A stretch of 64,000 bases of DNA. It comes from Paracidovorax wautersii (GTDB lineage: Bacteria; Pseudomonadota; Gammaproteobacteria; Burkholderiales; Burkholderiaceae_C). Below, one piece after another: positions 55,077 to 64,000 of the stretch (the first letter of the stretch is position 1; each line of letters opens with the position of its first letter). The notes beneath the pieces were generated by a model that saw only the letters and a program-made list of their open reading frames with translations, did no database searches and had not been told where the DNA came from. Where the stretch lies: positions 310,001 through 374,000 of the forward strand of contig NZ_FONX01000002.1 in assembly GCF_900113035.1 (NCBI RefSeq), read 5' to 3'. Made by a program: the position numbers and the translations under genes.

Positions 55077-55565
55077 TCATTTGCGTACGGCGCGCTCCAG
55101 GTGCGCCAGCGGCAGCGCGCCGCCGGCCTTGACCTCGCCCAGCGAGAAGCTGGTGTGCATGTCCTTCACGTTGGGCAGGTTCAGCAGCACGTTGCGGGCG
55201 AAGTGCGAGAAGCTGTCCAGGTCGCGCGCCACCACCTGCAGCTCGAAGGTGCCGGTGCCGCTGATGTAGTGGCAGGCGATCACCTCGGGAATCTGCGCGA
55301 TGGCCTCTTCCATCTCGCGCGTGAGCCCGCCCGTGCTGCGGTCGGCATCGAGCCGCACGAAGGCCAGCACGCCCAGGCCGATCCGGTGGCGGTCGATCTC
55401 CGCCCGGTAGCCCTTGATGAAGCCGGCCTGCTCCAGCGCCCGCACCCGCCGCCAGCAGGGCGCCGCCGACAGGCCCACGCGCTGGGCCAGCTCGGCATTG
55501 GTCAGGCGCGCGTCGGCCTGCAGCTCGCCGAGGATGGCGATGTCGTATCTGTCCAGTTCTTCCAT
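55077..55565 (-). CDS. Lrp/AsnC-family transcriptional regulator
   Basis: 162 residues from the ATG at 55565. The N-terminal helix-turn-helix is at about 4-62 (LTNAELAQRVGLSAAPCWRRVRALEQAGFI) and the C-terminal RAM domain senses an amino acid (YISGTGTFELQVVARDLDSF). It is divergent from the indolepyruvate oxidoreductase gene; family members often control that gene in response to amino acids. The frame extends upstream but not convincingly. Confidence 0.92.
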   Translation of the reverse strand: MEELDRYDIAILGELQADARLTNAELAQRVGLSAAPCWRRVRALEQAGFIKGYRAEIDRHRIGLGVLAFVRLDADRSTGGLTREMEEAIAQIPEVIACHYISGTGTFELQVVARDLDSFSHFARNVLLNLPNVKDMHTSFSLGEVKAGGALPLAHLERAVRK

Positions 55566-55574
55566 ATGGCGATT

Positions 55575-55600
55575 GTTTCGAGAAAGGATCTTTCTGAAAC
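55575..55600. promoter_or_regulatory. Candidate Lrp-family operator
   Basis: AGAAAG (55581-55586) and CTTTCT (55590-55595) are symmetrical about position 55588, with GTTTC and GAAAC arms outside. The site lies 10 bp upstream of the Lrp start and 142 bp before the oxidoreductase start, ideal for control of both. Confidence 0.6.
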
Positions 55601-55741
55601 GAGGGTAAACACGGCATGAACGAGAAAGGACATATCGGGCCCGCGTCCCTACACTGGACCGAAAAGGCCCCCGCCCCACCGGGCGCGCCGACCCGCCGCA
55701 CCCACGAGGCCGCGGCCCCACGACGATGGAGAGACAAGACC

Positions 55742-58700
55742 ATGAACGCCCCGCTGCCCGAACACATCCGCCGCGCCCTTGAGACGGTGTCCTTGGAGGA
55801 TAAGTACACCCTGCCGGAAGGCCGCGCCTTCATGAGCGGCGTGCAGGCCCTGGTGCGCCTGCCCATGCTGCAGCGCCAGCGCGATGCGGTGGCCGGGCTG
55901 AACACGGCCGGCTTCATCAGCGGCTACCGGGGCTCGCCCCTGGGCGGCTACGACCAGGCGCTCTGGGCGGCCAAGAAGCATCTGGCCGACAACCACATCG
56001 TCTTCCAGCCCGGCGTGAACGAGGAGCTGGGCGCCACGGCGGTCTGGGGCACGCAGCAGCTGGACCTCTACCCCGAGCAGAAGAAGTACGACGGCGTGTT
56101 CGGCATCTGGTACGGCAAGGGCCCGGGCGTGGACCGGTGCTCCGACGTCTTCAAGCACGCCAACATGGCCGGCACGGCCCGGCACGGCGGCGTGATCGCC
56201 ATCGCGGGCGACGACCACATCAGCAAGAGCAGCACCGCGCCGCACCAGAGCGACCACATCTTCAAGGCCTGCGGGCTGCCGGTGTTCTTCCCGAGCAGCG
56301 TGCAGGAGATCCTGGACATGGGCCTGCACGCCTTCGCGCTCAGCCGCTTCTCGGGCGTGTGGGCGGGCATGAAGACCATCCAGGAGGTGGTGGAGTCGTC
56401 CAGCAGCATCTCGGTGGACCCGGGCCGCGTGAAGATCGTGCTGCCCGAGGACTTCGCCATGCCGCCCGGCGGCCTGCACATCCGCTGGCCCGACGCGCCG
56501 CTGGAGCAGGAAGCGCGGCTGATGGACTACAAGTGGTATGCGGCCCTCGCGTACATCCGCGCCAACCGGCTCAACTACAACGTCATCGCCGGCCCGCAGG
56601 ACCGCTTCGGCATCATCGCCAGCGGCAAGGCCTTCAACGACACGCGCCAGGCGCTGATCGACCTGGGGCTGGACGAAGACGTCTGCCACCAGCTGGGCGT
56701 GCGCCTGCACAAGGTGAACGTGGTCTGGCCGCTGGAGGCCACCATCACCCGCGACTTCGCGCAAGGGCTGCAGGAGATCCTGGTGGTGGAGGAAAAGCGC
56801 CAGGTCATCGAATACCAGATCAAGGAAGAGCTCTACAACTGGCGTGCCGACGTGCGTCCCAACGTGCTGGGCAAGTTCGACGAGGTGGAGGGCGACAACT
56901 CCGGCGGCGAGTGGAGCATGCCCAACCCCAGCCAGAACTGGCTGCTGCGCCCCAAGGCCGACCTGACGCCGGCCATCATCGCGCGCGCCATCGCCAAGCG
57001 CCTGAAGAAGCTGGGCGTGCCGGCCGACGTGGCGGCGCGCATGGACGAGCGCCTGGCCGTGATCGACGCGCGAGAGCGCGGCATGGCCGAGCTCAAGGTG
57101 GAGACGGGCGACCGCACGCCCTGGTTCTGCAGCGGCTGCCCGCACAACACCAGCACCCGCGTGCCCGACGGCTCGCGCGCCGTGGCCGGCATCGGCTGCC
57201 ACTACATGGTCAACTGGATGCCGGGGCGCCACACCTCCACCTTCACGCAGATGGGCGGCGAGGGCGTGACCTGGGTGGGCCAGCAGCCCTTCACGCGGGA
57301 AAAGCACGTCTTCGCCAACCTGGGCGACGGCACCTACTTCCACAGCGGGCTCCTGGCGATCCGCCAGAGCATCGCCGCGGGCGCCAACATCACCTACAAG
57401 GTGCTCTACAACGACGCGGTGGCCATGACCGGCGGCCAGCAGGTGGGCGAGCGGCCCGAGGGCCACTCGGTGCTGCAGATCATGAACAGCCTCACGGCCG
57501 AAGGCGTGGCGAAGCTGGTCATCGTGACCGACGAGCCGGCCAAGTACCAGGGCGCGCCGCTGGCCGCGGGCGTCAGCGTGCACCACCGCGACGAGCTGGA
57601 CGCGATCCAGCGCGAATTCCGCGAGATTCCCGGCTGCACCGCCATCATCTACGACCAGACCTGCGCCACCGAGAAGCGCCGCCGCAGGAAGCGCGGCACG
57701 CTGGCCACGCCCGACAAGACCGTGGTCATCAACGAGCTGGTCTGCGAGGGCTGCGGCGACTGCTCCGTGCAGTCCAACTGCCTCTCGGTCGAGCCGGTGG
57801 AGACCGAATTCGGCCGCAAGCGCCGCATCAACCAGAACAGCTGCAACAAGGACTATTCCTGCGTGAAGGGCTTCTGCCCCAGCTTCGTCACCGTCGAAGG
57901 CGGCAAGCTCAAGAAGCCCAGGAAGGAGAAGAAGGGCGACCTCTCCGCCATGCCGCCCATTCCGCAGCCGGTGCTGCCGGTGGCCGAGACGGCCTGGGGC
58001 ATCGTCGTGGCGGGCGTGGGCGGCACGGGCGTGATCACCATCGGATCGCTGCTGGGCATGGCCGCGCACCTGGACGGCAAGGGCGTCATCACGCAGGACT
58101 CCGCGGGCCTGGCGCAAAAGGGCGGCGCCACCTGGAGCCACATCCAGATCGCCAACCGGCCCGAGGCCATCTACACCACCAAGGTGGACACGGCCAAGGC
58201 CGACCTGGTCATCGGCTGCGACGCCATCGTGGCCGCCACCCGCACCACGCTGGCCGCCATGCAGCCCGGGCGCACCTACGTGGCGCTCAACACGCACGGC
58301 ACGCCCTCGGCCAGCTTCGTGAACGACCCGGACTGGCAGTTCCCCACCGGCAGCTGCGAAGCCGCCATCACCGCCACGGTGGGGCAGGCAGGGCTGGGTG
58401 CCTTCGACGCCGAGCAGGTCGCCACCCAGCTGCTGGGCGACAGCATCTACACCAACCCGCTGATGCTGGGCTACGCCTGGCAGCAGGGCCGGGTGCCGCT
58501 CTCGCATGCGGCGCTGATGCGGGCGATGGCGCTCAACGGCGTGCAGGTCGAGAACAACCAGGCCGCCTTCGAATGGGGCCGCCGCTGCGCGCACGACCTG
58601 GCCGCGGTGCAGGCGCTCTTCCGGGCCGCGCAGGTGATCCAGTTCGTGAAGAAGCCGGGGCTGGGCGAGATGATCGCCAAGCGCGTGGACTTCCTCACCG

Positions 58701-59308
58701 CCTACCAGAACGCGGCCTATGCCGCCGACTACCAGGCCTTCGTGGGCCAGGTGCAGGCGGCCGAGGCCCGGCTGGGCAGCGGCACGCGCCTGACCGAGGC
58801 CGTGGCGCGCTACCTCTTCAAGCTGATGGCCTACAAGGACGAGTACGAGGTCGCCCGCCTGCACACCGACGCCGCCTTCGCCGCCCGCATCGACGGCATG
58901 TTCGAGGGCGACTACCGCGTCGTGCACCATCTGGCGCCGCCGCTGCTGGGCCGCACCAACGAGCGCGGCGAGCCCGTCAAGCAGGCCTTCGGCCCCTGGA
59001 TGCGCCGCGCCTTCGCCATCCTGGCCCGCTGCAAGGGCCTGCGCGGCACGGCGCTCGACCCCTTCGGCCGCACCGAGGAGCGCCGTACCGAGCGCGCGCT
59101 GATCCAGGAATACCGCGCCTGCATCGAAGAGCTGCTGGCCGGGCTGAACGCCGCCCGCCTGCCGCTGGCGGTGGAGATCGCCCGCATGCCCGAAGGCATC
59201 CGCGGCTACGGCCACGTCAAGGCCCGCCACCTGGCCAGCGTGCGCCCGCAGTGGGCGGCGCTGATGGGCCAGTGGCGCGACCCGCAGGCCGGCCGCCGCA
59301 GCGCCTGA
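55742..59308 (+). CDS. Indolepyruvate ferredoxin oxidoreductase, fused subunits
   Basis: Oxidative decarboxylation of aryl- or branched-chain 2-oxo acids to acyl-CoA, with electrons to ferredoxin. 1188 residues combine the alpha (TPP) and beta (gamma-type) parts that are separate IorA and IorB in archaea. The TPP-binding segment with LGDGTYFHSG is near 530, and a cysteine cluster CEGCGDCSVQSNC begins at Cys668, followed by CNKDYSCVKGFC. The beta part starts near 755 with GIVVAGVGGTGVITIG. The ATG at 55742 is preceded by GGAGAG. Regulation by the divergent Lrp protein is likely. Confidence 0.92.
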   Translation: MNAPLPEHIRRALETVSLEDKYTLPEGRAFMSGVQALVRLPMLQRQRDAVAGLNTAGFISGYRGSPLGGYDQALWAAKKHLADNHIVFQPGVNEELGATAVWGTQQLDLYPEQKKYDGVFGIWYGKGPGVDRCSDVFKHANMAGTARHGGVIAIAGDDHISKSSTAPHQSDHIFKACGLPVFFPSSVQEILDMGLHAFALSRFSGVWAGMKTIQEVVESSSSISVDPGRVKIVLPEDFAMPPGGLHIRWPDAPLEQEARLMDYKWYAALAYIRANRLNYNVIAGPQDRFGIIASGKAFNDTRQALIDLGLDEDVCHQLGVRLHKVNVVWPLEATITRDFAQGLQEILVVEEKRQVIEYQIKEELYNWRADVRPNVLGKFDEVEGDNSGGEWSMPNPSQNWLLRPKADLTPAIIARAIAKRLKKLGVPADVAARMDERLAVIDARERGMAELKVETGDRTPWFCSGCPHNTSTRVPDGSRAVAGIGCHYMVNWMPGRHTSTFTQMGGEGVTWVGQQPFTREKHVFANLGDGTYFHSGLLAIRQSIAAGANITYKVLYNDAVAMTGGQQVGERPEGHSVLQIMNSLTAEGVAKLVIVTDEPAKYQGAPLAAGVSVHHRDELDAIQREFREIPGCTAIIYDQTCATEKRRRRKRGTLATPDKTVVINELVCEGCGDCSVQSNCLSVEPVETEFGRKRRINQNSCNKDYSCVKGFCPSFVTVEGGKLKKPRKEKKGDLSAMPPIPQPVLPVAETAWGIVVAGVGGTGVITIGSLLGMAAHLDGKGVITQDSAGLAQKGGATWSHIQIANRPEAIYTTKVDTAKADLVIGCDAIVAATRTTLAAMQPGRTYVALNTHGTPSASFVNDPDWQFPTGSCEAAITATVGQAGLGAFDAEQVATQLLGDSIYTNPLMLGYAWQQGRVPLSHAALMRAMALNGVQVENNQAAFEWGRRCAHDLAAVQALFRAAQVIQFVKKPGLGEMIAKRVDFLTAYQNAAYAADYQAFVGQVQAAEARLGSGTRLTEAVARYLFKLMAYKDEYEVARLHTDAAFAARIDGMFEGDYRVVHHLAPPLLGRTNERGEPVKQAFGPWMRRAFAILARCKGLRGTALDPFGRTEERRTERALIQEYRACIEELLAGLNAARLPLAVEIARMPEGIRGYGHVKARHLASVRPQWAALMGQWRDPQAGRRSA

Positions 59309-59339
59309 CGCGGCGGAGCACGGTCCGGCTGCTGCTCGG

Positions 59340-59395
59340 CTGCTCCTCTTTCGATAGCTGCATGCGCCCATGCCACGGGCGCTGCCGGGCTTTCC
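59340..59395 (+). repeat. Dispersed ATAGC repeat
   Basis: GCTCCTctttcgATAGC followed by GCATGCGCCCATGCCACGGGCGCTGCCGGGC. It shares the CTTTCGATAGC centre with the copy at 28352. It is in the 267-bp spacer before yajC, which also carries a -10-like TACAAT at 59485-59490. Confidence 0.68.
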
Positions 59396-59484
59396 GGGCC
59401 GCGTGATGGAGCGCCGCCGGCGCTGCCGGCCGCCATGGCCCGGTGGGGCCCGGGGTATGACGCACCCCCGGCATGGGCCACGAA

Positions 59485-59490
59485 TACAAT
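59485..59490 (+). promoter_or_regulatory. -10-like box upstream of yajC-secD-secF
   Basis: TACAAT, 86 bp before the yajC start, is the likely -10 of the operon promoter. No convincing -35 at 17 bp was found, so the call is tentative. Confidence 0.4.
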
Positions 59491-59575
59491 GCGCGGTTAC
59501 GTCCGCCCGGCCGCGCAAGCTGCCGGGCGGGCTGCCGAATCGACCCTTTCTCTCACTTTCGTGGAGTTTCCCGCC

Positions 59576-59911
59576 GTGTTCATCTCTTCCGCATTCGCCC
59601 AAACCGCTCCTGCCGCTGCCGCCACCGGCGGTGGCCTGATGGGCTCGCTCACCGGCATGCTGCCGCTGGTGCTCATGTTCGTGGTGCTGTACTTCATCAT
59701 GATCCGCCCCCAGATGAAGCGCCAGAAAGAGCACCGCGCCATGATCGAAGCCATCGCCAAGGGCGACGAGATCGTCACCTCCGGCGGCCTGCTGGGCCGC
59801 GTCTCGCGCCTGTCCGAAGGCTATCTGCACCTCGAGATCGCCTCGGGCGTGGAAGTGCAGATCCAGCGCAGCGCCGTGGCGCAGGTGCTGCCCAAGGGCA
59901 CGGTCAAGTAA
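59576..59911 (+). CDS. yajC: Preprotein translocase accessory protein YajC
   Basis: Small inner-membrane partner of SecDF. 111 residues from a GTG at 59576, chosen because GGAG lies nine bases upstream and the product starts FISSAFAQ in the usual way. One membrane segment at about 20-42 (LTGMLPLVLMFVVLYFIMIRPQ) is followed by the conserved GDEIVTSGGLLGRV. First gene of yajC-secD-secF. A hairpin-rich spacer of 141 bp follows. Confidence 0.92.
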   Translation: MFISSAFAQTAPAAAATGGGLMGSLTGMLPLVLMFVVLYFIMIRPQMKRQKEHRAMIEAIAKGDEIVTSGGLLGRVSRLSEGYLHLEIASGVEVQIQRSAVAQVLPKGTVK

Positions 59912-60052
59912 GTGACAACCCCCTGAGCGGCTGCGCCGCTTCCCCCTTATCCCATCGCCGTGCGACGGGAAGGGGGACGACGTCAGCGCTGCGGGGCGGC
60001 CCTTGCGCGGCGTCCGCTGGCCTGGGTCCATAACTGATAGAAGAGCGCGAAC

Positions 60053-61945
60053 ATGAACCGTTACCCGGTCTGGAAGTACGCGATCCTGGTGATCGTCCTG
60101 CTGGTGGGGGTGCTCTACACCCTGCCCAATTTCTTCGGTGAGGCGCCTGCGGTGCAGGTCTCCTCGGCCAAGTCCACCGTCAAGGTGGATACGGCCACGC
60201 TGCAGCGGGTCGAGACCGCGCTGCAGGCGGCCGGCGTCACCGCCGACCAGGTCGTGCTGGAAGGCAGCTCGGTGCGCGCGCGCTTCGACACGCCCGACAA
60301 CCAGCTCAAGGCCAAGGACGCCATCCAGCGCGCCCTGGTCACCGACCCGAACGATCCTTCCTACATCGTGGCGCTGAACCTGGTGTCGCGCTCGCCCGCA
60401 TGGCTCACGGCGCTGCATGCGCGCCCCATGTACCTGGGCCTGGACCTGCGCGGCGGCGTGCACTTCATGCTGCAGGTGGACATGGCCGCGGCTCTGACCA
60501 AGAAGGCCGAATCGCTGGCCGGCGACCTGCGCACCACGCTGCGCGACAAGAACATCCGCCACGGCGGCATCACCCGCGACGGCGATGCGGTGGACATCCG
60601 CGTGCGCGACGACGCCACGCTGACGGCGGTGCGCAACCTCATCGCCGACCAGTTCGCCGACCTGCAGACCACCAGCTCGCCCGACGGCGACGGCTTCCGC
60701 CTGCGCGCCACCATCAAGCCCGAGGCCGTGCGCCGCGTGCAGGAGCAGGCGCTCAAGCAGAACATGGTCACGCTGCACAACCGGATCAACGAACTCGGCG
60801 TGGCCGAGCCGGTGATCCAGCAGCAGGGCCTGGACCGCATCATCGTGCAGCTGCCCGGCGTGCAGGACACGGCCAAGGCCAAGGACATCCTGGGCCGCAC
60901 CGCCACGCTCGAAGTGCGCATGGTGGACGAGGGCTCCGACGCCCGCTCCGCCGAGATGGGCTCCGGCCCCGTGCCCTTCGGCTCCGAGAAGTACCTCGAC
61001 CGCAACGGCCAGGCCATCATCGTCAAGAAGCAGGTCATCCTGACCGGCGACAACCTGACCGACGCGCAGCCCGGCTTCGACAGCCAGACCCAGGAGCCCA
61101 CCGTCAACCTGACGCTGGACGCCAAGGGCTCGCGCATCTTCCGCGACATCACCCGCGACAACATCGGCAAGCGCATGGCCATCGTGCTCTTCGAAAAGGG
61201 CAAGGGCGAGGTCGTCACGGCACCCGTGATCCGCAGCGAGATCGGCGGCGGCCGCGTGCAGATCTCCGGCCGCATGACCACGGCCGAAGCCAACGACACC
61301 GCGCTGCTGCTGCGCGCCGGCTCGCTGGCCGCGCCCATGGAGATCATCGAGGAATACACCATCGGCCCGAGCCTGGGCGAGGACAACATCCAGCGCGGCA
61401 TCCACAGCGTGGTCTGGGGCTTCGTCGCCATCTCGGTGTTCATGTGCATCTACTACGCGCTGTTCGGCGTGATCTCGTCCATCGCACTGTCGGTGAACGT
61501 GCTGCTGCTGCTGGCCATCCTGTCCATGCTGCAGGCCACGCTGACCCTGCCCGGCATCGCCGCAATGGCGCTGGCGCTGGGCGTGGCCATCGACTCCAAC
61601 GTGCTGATCAACGAGCGCATCCGCGAGGAACTGCGCGCGGGCGTCTCGCCGCAGGCGGCCATCCACGCGGGCTACGAGCGCGCCTGGGCGACCATCCTGG
61701 ACTCCAACGTCACCACGCTGATCGCCGGCCTGGCGCTGCTGGCCTTCGGCTCCGGCCCGGTGCGCGGCTTCGCCGTGGTGCATTGCATCGGCATCCTGAC
61801 CAGCATGTTCTCGGCCGTGTTCTTCTCGCGCGGCCTGGTCAACCTCTGGTATGGCCGCAAGAAGAAGCTCAAGAGCGTGTCCATCGGCCAGGTCTGGAGA
61901 CCCGAGAGCGCAGCCGCGCGCCCGGTGGCCGGCAAGAACCAATAA
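60053..61945 (+). CDS. secD: Protein translocase subunit SecD
   Basis: With SecF uses the proton gradient to pull exported proteins out of SecYEG. 630 residues. The first membrane segment is at about 7-25, the periplasmic P1 domain follows (LDLRGGVHFMLQVD near 127), and five C-terminal membrane segments begin near 460. The proton-path region AMALALGVAIDSNVLINERIREE is intact. It is followed by secF after 12 bases. Confidence 0.95.
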   Translation: MNRYPVWKYAILVIVLLVGVLYTLPNFFGEAPAVQVSSAKSTVKVDTATLQRVETALQAAGVTADQVVLEGSSVRARFDTPDNQLKAKDAIQRALVTDPNDPSYIVALNLVSRSPAWLTALHARPMYLGLDLRGGVHFMLQVDMAAALTKKAESLAGDLRTTLRDKNIRHGGITRDGDAVDIRVRDDATLTAVRNLIADQFADLQTTSSPDGDGFRLRATIKPEAVRRVQEQALKQNMVTLHNRINELGVAEPVIQQQGLDRIIVQLPGVQDTAKAKDILGRTATLEVRMVDEGSDARSAEMGSGPVPFGSEKYLDRNGQAIIVKKQVILTGDNLTDAQPGFDSQTQEPTVNLTLDAKGSRIFRDITRDNIGKRMAIVLFEKGKGEVVTAPVIRSEIGGGRVQISGRMTTAEANDTALLLRAGSLAAPMEIIEEYTIGPSLGEDNIQRGIHSVVWGFVAISVFMCIYYALFGVISSIALSVNVLLLLAILSMLQATLTLPGIAAMALALGVAIDSNVLINERIREELRAGVSPQAAIHAGYERAWATILDSNVTTLIAGLALLAFGSGPVRGFAVVHCIGILTSMFSAVFFSRGLVNLWYGRKKKLKSVSIGQVWRPESAAARPVAGKNQ

Positions 61946-61957
61946 AGGGAGCGGATC

Positions 61958-62911
61958 ATGGAATTTTTCCGCATCAAGAAAGACATCCCGTTCATGAAGT
62001 ACGCGTTGGTCCTCAACGCGGTGTCCTTCATCACCTTCGCGCTGGCGGTGTTCTTCCTGCTCACGCGCGGGCTGCACCTGTCGGTCGAATTCACGGGCGG
62101 CACCGTCATGGAGGTGGCCTACACGCAGACCGCCGACATCGGCAAGGTGCGCGACACGGTCTCCAGCCTGGGCTATGCCGACGTGATCGTGCAGAACTTC
62201 GGCACCTCGCGCGACGTGATGATCCGCCTGCCGGTGCAAAAGGGCGTGACCTCGGCACAGCAGAGCGAGCAGGTGCTGGGCGCGCTCAAGGCGTCCGACC
62301 CCGGCGTGACGCTGCGCCGCACCGAGTTCGTCGGCCCGCAGGTGGGCGAGGAACTGGTCCACGGCGGCCTGATGGCCCTGGGCGTGGTGGTGCTGGGCAT
62401 CGTGATCTACCTGGCCTTCCGCTTCGAATGGAAGTTCGGCGTGGCCGCGGTGATCGCCAACCTGCACGACGTGGTCATCATCCTGGGCTTCTTCGCCTTC
62501 TTCCAGTGGGAGTTCTCGCTGGCCGTGCTGGCGGGCGTGCTGGCGGTGCTGGGCTACTCGGTGAACGAATCGGTCGTGATCTTCGACCGGATCCGCGAGG
62601 CCTTCCGCAAGTACCGCAAGATGGAGACGCGCGAGGTCATCGACCACGCCATCACCAGCACCATGAGCCGCACCATCATCACCCACGCCTCGACCGAGGC
62701 GGTGGTGCTGTCCATGTTCTTCTTCGGCGGCCCCAGCCTGCACTACTTCGCGCTGGCGCTGACCATCGGCATTCTGTTCGGCATCTATTCGTCGGTGTTC
62801 GTGGCAGCGGCCATCGCCATGTGGCTGGGCGTCAAGCGCGAGGACCTGGTCAAGGCTCCGGCCCGCAAGGAAGGCGACCCCAACGACCCGAACGCAGGCG
62901 CCACCGTCTGA
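61958..62911 (+). CDS. secF: Protein translocase subunit SecF
   Basis: Membrane partner of SecD, 317 residues with six membrane segments. The first is at about 15-36. The conserved SVEFTGGTVMEVAY lies near 48, and the SecF segments show VLAVLGYSVNESVVIFDRIREAF and TIITHASTEAVVLSMFFFGG. An RBS-like GGGAGCGG precedes the start. Last gene of yajC-secD-secF. Confidence 0.95.
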   Translation: MEFFRIKKDIPFMKYALVLNAVSFITFALAVFFLLTRGLHLSVEFTGGTVMEVAYTQTADIGKVRDTVSSLGYADVIVQNFGTSRDVMIRLPVQKGVTSAQQSEQVLGALKASDPGVTLRRTEFVGPQVGEELVHGGLMALGVVVLGIVIYLAFRFEWKFGVAAVIANLHDVVIILGFFAFFQWEFSLAVLAGVLAVLGYSVNESVVIFDRIREAFRKYRKMETREVIDHAITSTMSRTIITHASTEAVVLSMFFFGGPSLHYFALALTIGILFGIYSSVFVAAAIAMWLGVKREDLVKAPARKEGDPNDPNAGATV

Positions 62912-62919
62912 CGCACCGC

Positions 62920-62976
62920 CGCAGCCGCGCCTGGCGTGCGGCTGCGATGTCCGGCCCTCGTCCGGCAGAGAGGGCC
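62920..62976 (+). terminator. Two hairpins after secF
   Basis: CGCAGCCGC (62920-62928) pairs with GCGGCTGCG (62938-62946), and GGCCCTC (62953-62959) with GAGGGCC (62970-62976). No T-run follows, so termination may be partial. Confidence 0.5.
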
Positions 62977-63044
62977 ATCTGTGTCAAAGGGCGTCGGTTT
63001 ATCCCTACGACTTTGTCTGGGGGCGCCGCTAAGATCCTTCCACC

Positions 63045-64000
63045 ATGCAAAGCGCCGCCGCCTCTTCATCCCCTGCCCACCGCCGTCTCGGCCGTGTCGT
63101 GCGGCACCGGTTCGTCGAGGGGCTGTGCGCCGGCCTTCCCGCGCTGGACGGGCAATTGCTCGACTACCTGCTCGCGCTGACGGGCAAGACCGCCACCCAG
63201 CGCGAGATGCAGGCCTGGCGTGACGCGCTCACGCGCTACCAGCAATACCACCACACCTGGATCGAGGGCCTCGCCCTCGCCTGGCGCAGCAGCCTGGCGC
63301 CGGTGGTCAATACCGGGCGCGGTGCGCTGACCGACTCCCTCGACGGCTTCGAGCTGCTGAGCGACGACGTGGTCGAAAACAAGATCGTCGCCTCGCGCCT
63401 GGCCCTCACGGTGGCCGAATATTCCGATCTCGCCTACGAAGGCCTGCGCCAGCGCATGCTGCAGCTCGACGGCATGGAGCTCGAAAGCGGCGACGTGCTG
63501 CGGCCCGAGGCCCTGTGCCTCATGCTGGTGGACCAGTGGGTGCATGCGGGCCTGCCGCGCACCGACCTGCAATGGCCGCTGGACACGCTGCAGCGGGAGC
63601 TCGCCCGGCTCGTCGAGGCGCAGTACCAGCAGGTGACCGCGCTGCTGGAGGCGCAGGGCGTGCAGGCGATGAACGACCTGCGCTCCCGCGTGCGCCGCAC
63701 CAGCGGCAGCGCGGGCGCTCCCACGGGCTTCGCGTCGTCCACGCAGGGCATGGGGCGCGGCATGGGGGGCCCCGTCACCCAGGCGCAGCAGGCCTCCAGG
63801 CAGGCGGGCGGCGCAGCCTGGCATGGCGATGCGGCGGCGCCTGGCGAGGGCGGCGCAGCGGCCACGCCCATGGGCCGGGCCCGCATGCGGGCGCAAGGCG
63901 TGATGGGGCAGCTCTGGCGCCTGCTGGGCCAGCCCGGCGTGGGCTTCGTTTCCGGCAACGCAGTGCCGGCTGCAGGTGCCGGCGCAGGCTCAGGCGTGGA
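63045..64000 (+). CDS. DUF1631-family protein, 3' end outside window
   Basis: From the ATG at 63045 the frame stays open to the window end, so at least 318 residues are visible. It starts MQSAAASSSPAHRRLGRVV. The sequence LSDDVVENKIVASRLALTVAE and the large soluble helical character match my memory of DUF1631, long proteins of unknown function in Burkholderiales. A Gly/Ala/Met-rich linker begins near residue 220. No catalytic motif is visible. Confidence 0.8.
   Translation, partial: MQSAAASSSPAHRRLGRVVRHRFVEGLCAGLPALDGQLLDYLLALTGKTATQREMQAWRDALTRYQQYHHTWIEGLALAWRSSLAPVVNTGRGALTDSLDGFELLSDDVVENKIVASRLALTVAEYSDLAYEGLRQRMLQLDGMELESGDVLRPEALCLMLVDQWVHAGLPRTDLQWPLDTLQRELARLVEAQYQQVTALLEAQGVQAMNDLRSRVRRTSGSAGAPTGFASSTQGMGRGMGGPVTQAQQASRQAGGAAWHGDAAAPGEGGAAATPMGRARMRAQGVMGQLWRLLGQPGVGFVSGNAVPAAGAGAGSGV

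Noticed and set aside
55649-62743. A 2364-codon open frame on the minus strand
   Set aside because: Antisense to the indolepyruvate oxidoreductase, yajC and secDF, with the same low-complexity composition and no recognisable domain.

Overview
This is a GC-rich window (apart from a few AT-richer spacers) with dense, mostly single-copy chromosomal genes. Gene content and protein style (MinCDE, YajC-SecD-SecF, GTP-dependent PckG, OpgD, UbiM, fused indolepyruvate oxidoreductase, DUF1631, DUF6139) suggest a betaproteobacterium of the order Burkholderiales, most likely family Comamonadaceae (Acidovorax-like). A short dispersed element with the core GCTnnTnnnnnnATAGC, which I recall as common in that family, occurs about eight times and supports this. 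No rRNA, tRNA, CRISPR array, prophage or complete insertion sequence was seen.

Layout. 1-1.7 kb: 3' part of a hybrid histidine kinase. 1.8-9.0 kb (minus strand): a six-gene GABA/polyamine uptake and catabolism operon, in transcription order gabT, ABC ATPase, solute-binding protein, two permeases, gabD. A divergent GabR/MocR-type regulator lies at 9.1-10.6 kb. 10.7-14.2 kb (minus): a radical-SAM protein with an unusual cysteine spacing, a GAF-GGDEF cyclase and a doubtful small exported protein. 14.4-19.0 kb (minus): a nitrate/sulfonate-type ABC pair without a binding protein, then a UbiM-like hydroxylase. 19.2-28.0 kb (plus): DUF6139 protein, acetoacetyl-CoA synthetase carrying a dispersed repeat in frame, an 1827-residue kinase-ATPase-GAF-PAS-GGDEF protein, and phosphatidylserine synthase. 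28.07-28.34 kb: a 270-bp MITE-like element with perfect 19-bp terminal inverted repeats. 28.6-30.5 kb: minCDE.

30.6-36.5 kb: flavin reductase, an alpha/beta-hydrolase-like protein lacking its nucleophile coupled to an M14 peptidase, PhoD phosphatase, and D-amino-acid dehydrogenase divergent from an ArgP-type LysR. 37.6-41.2 kb: TetR regulator with a clear operator, universal stress protein with an FNR-like site, phosphoesterase-LysR pair, small membrane protein. 41.4-46.9 kb: LOG-family protein, a four-gene Fe3+/phosphonate-type ABC transporter and a LysR regulator. 47.1-55.6 kb: pckG with a hairpin that hides its Shine-Dalgarno sequence, Gfo/Idh oxidoreductase plus type II dehydroquinase, queC, an unannotated 50-residue membrane protein, opgD, threonine ammonia-lyase, Lrp regulator. 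55.7-64.0 kb: fused indolepyruvate ferredoxin oxidoreductase, yajC-secD-secF, and the start of a DUF1631 gene cut by the window edge.

The genes mostly serve amino-acid and amine catabolism (GABA, D-amino acids, threonine, aromatic keto acids, acetoacetate) with matching uptake systems and local regulators, alongside core division and secretion operons. I did not find a clear undescribed multi-gene system. The most rewarding items are the MITE-like element, the pckG leader hairpin, the kinase/GGDEF chimera, and the two enzymes with altered active-site motifs.
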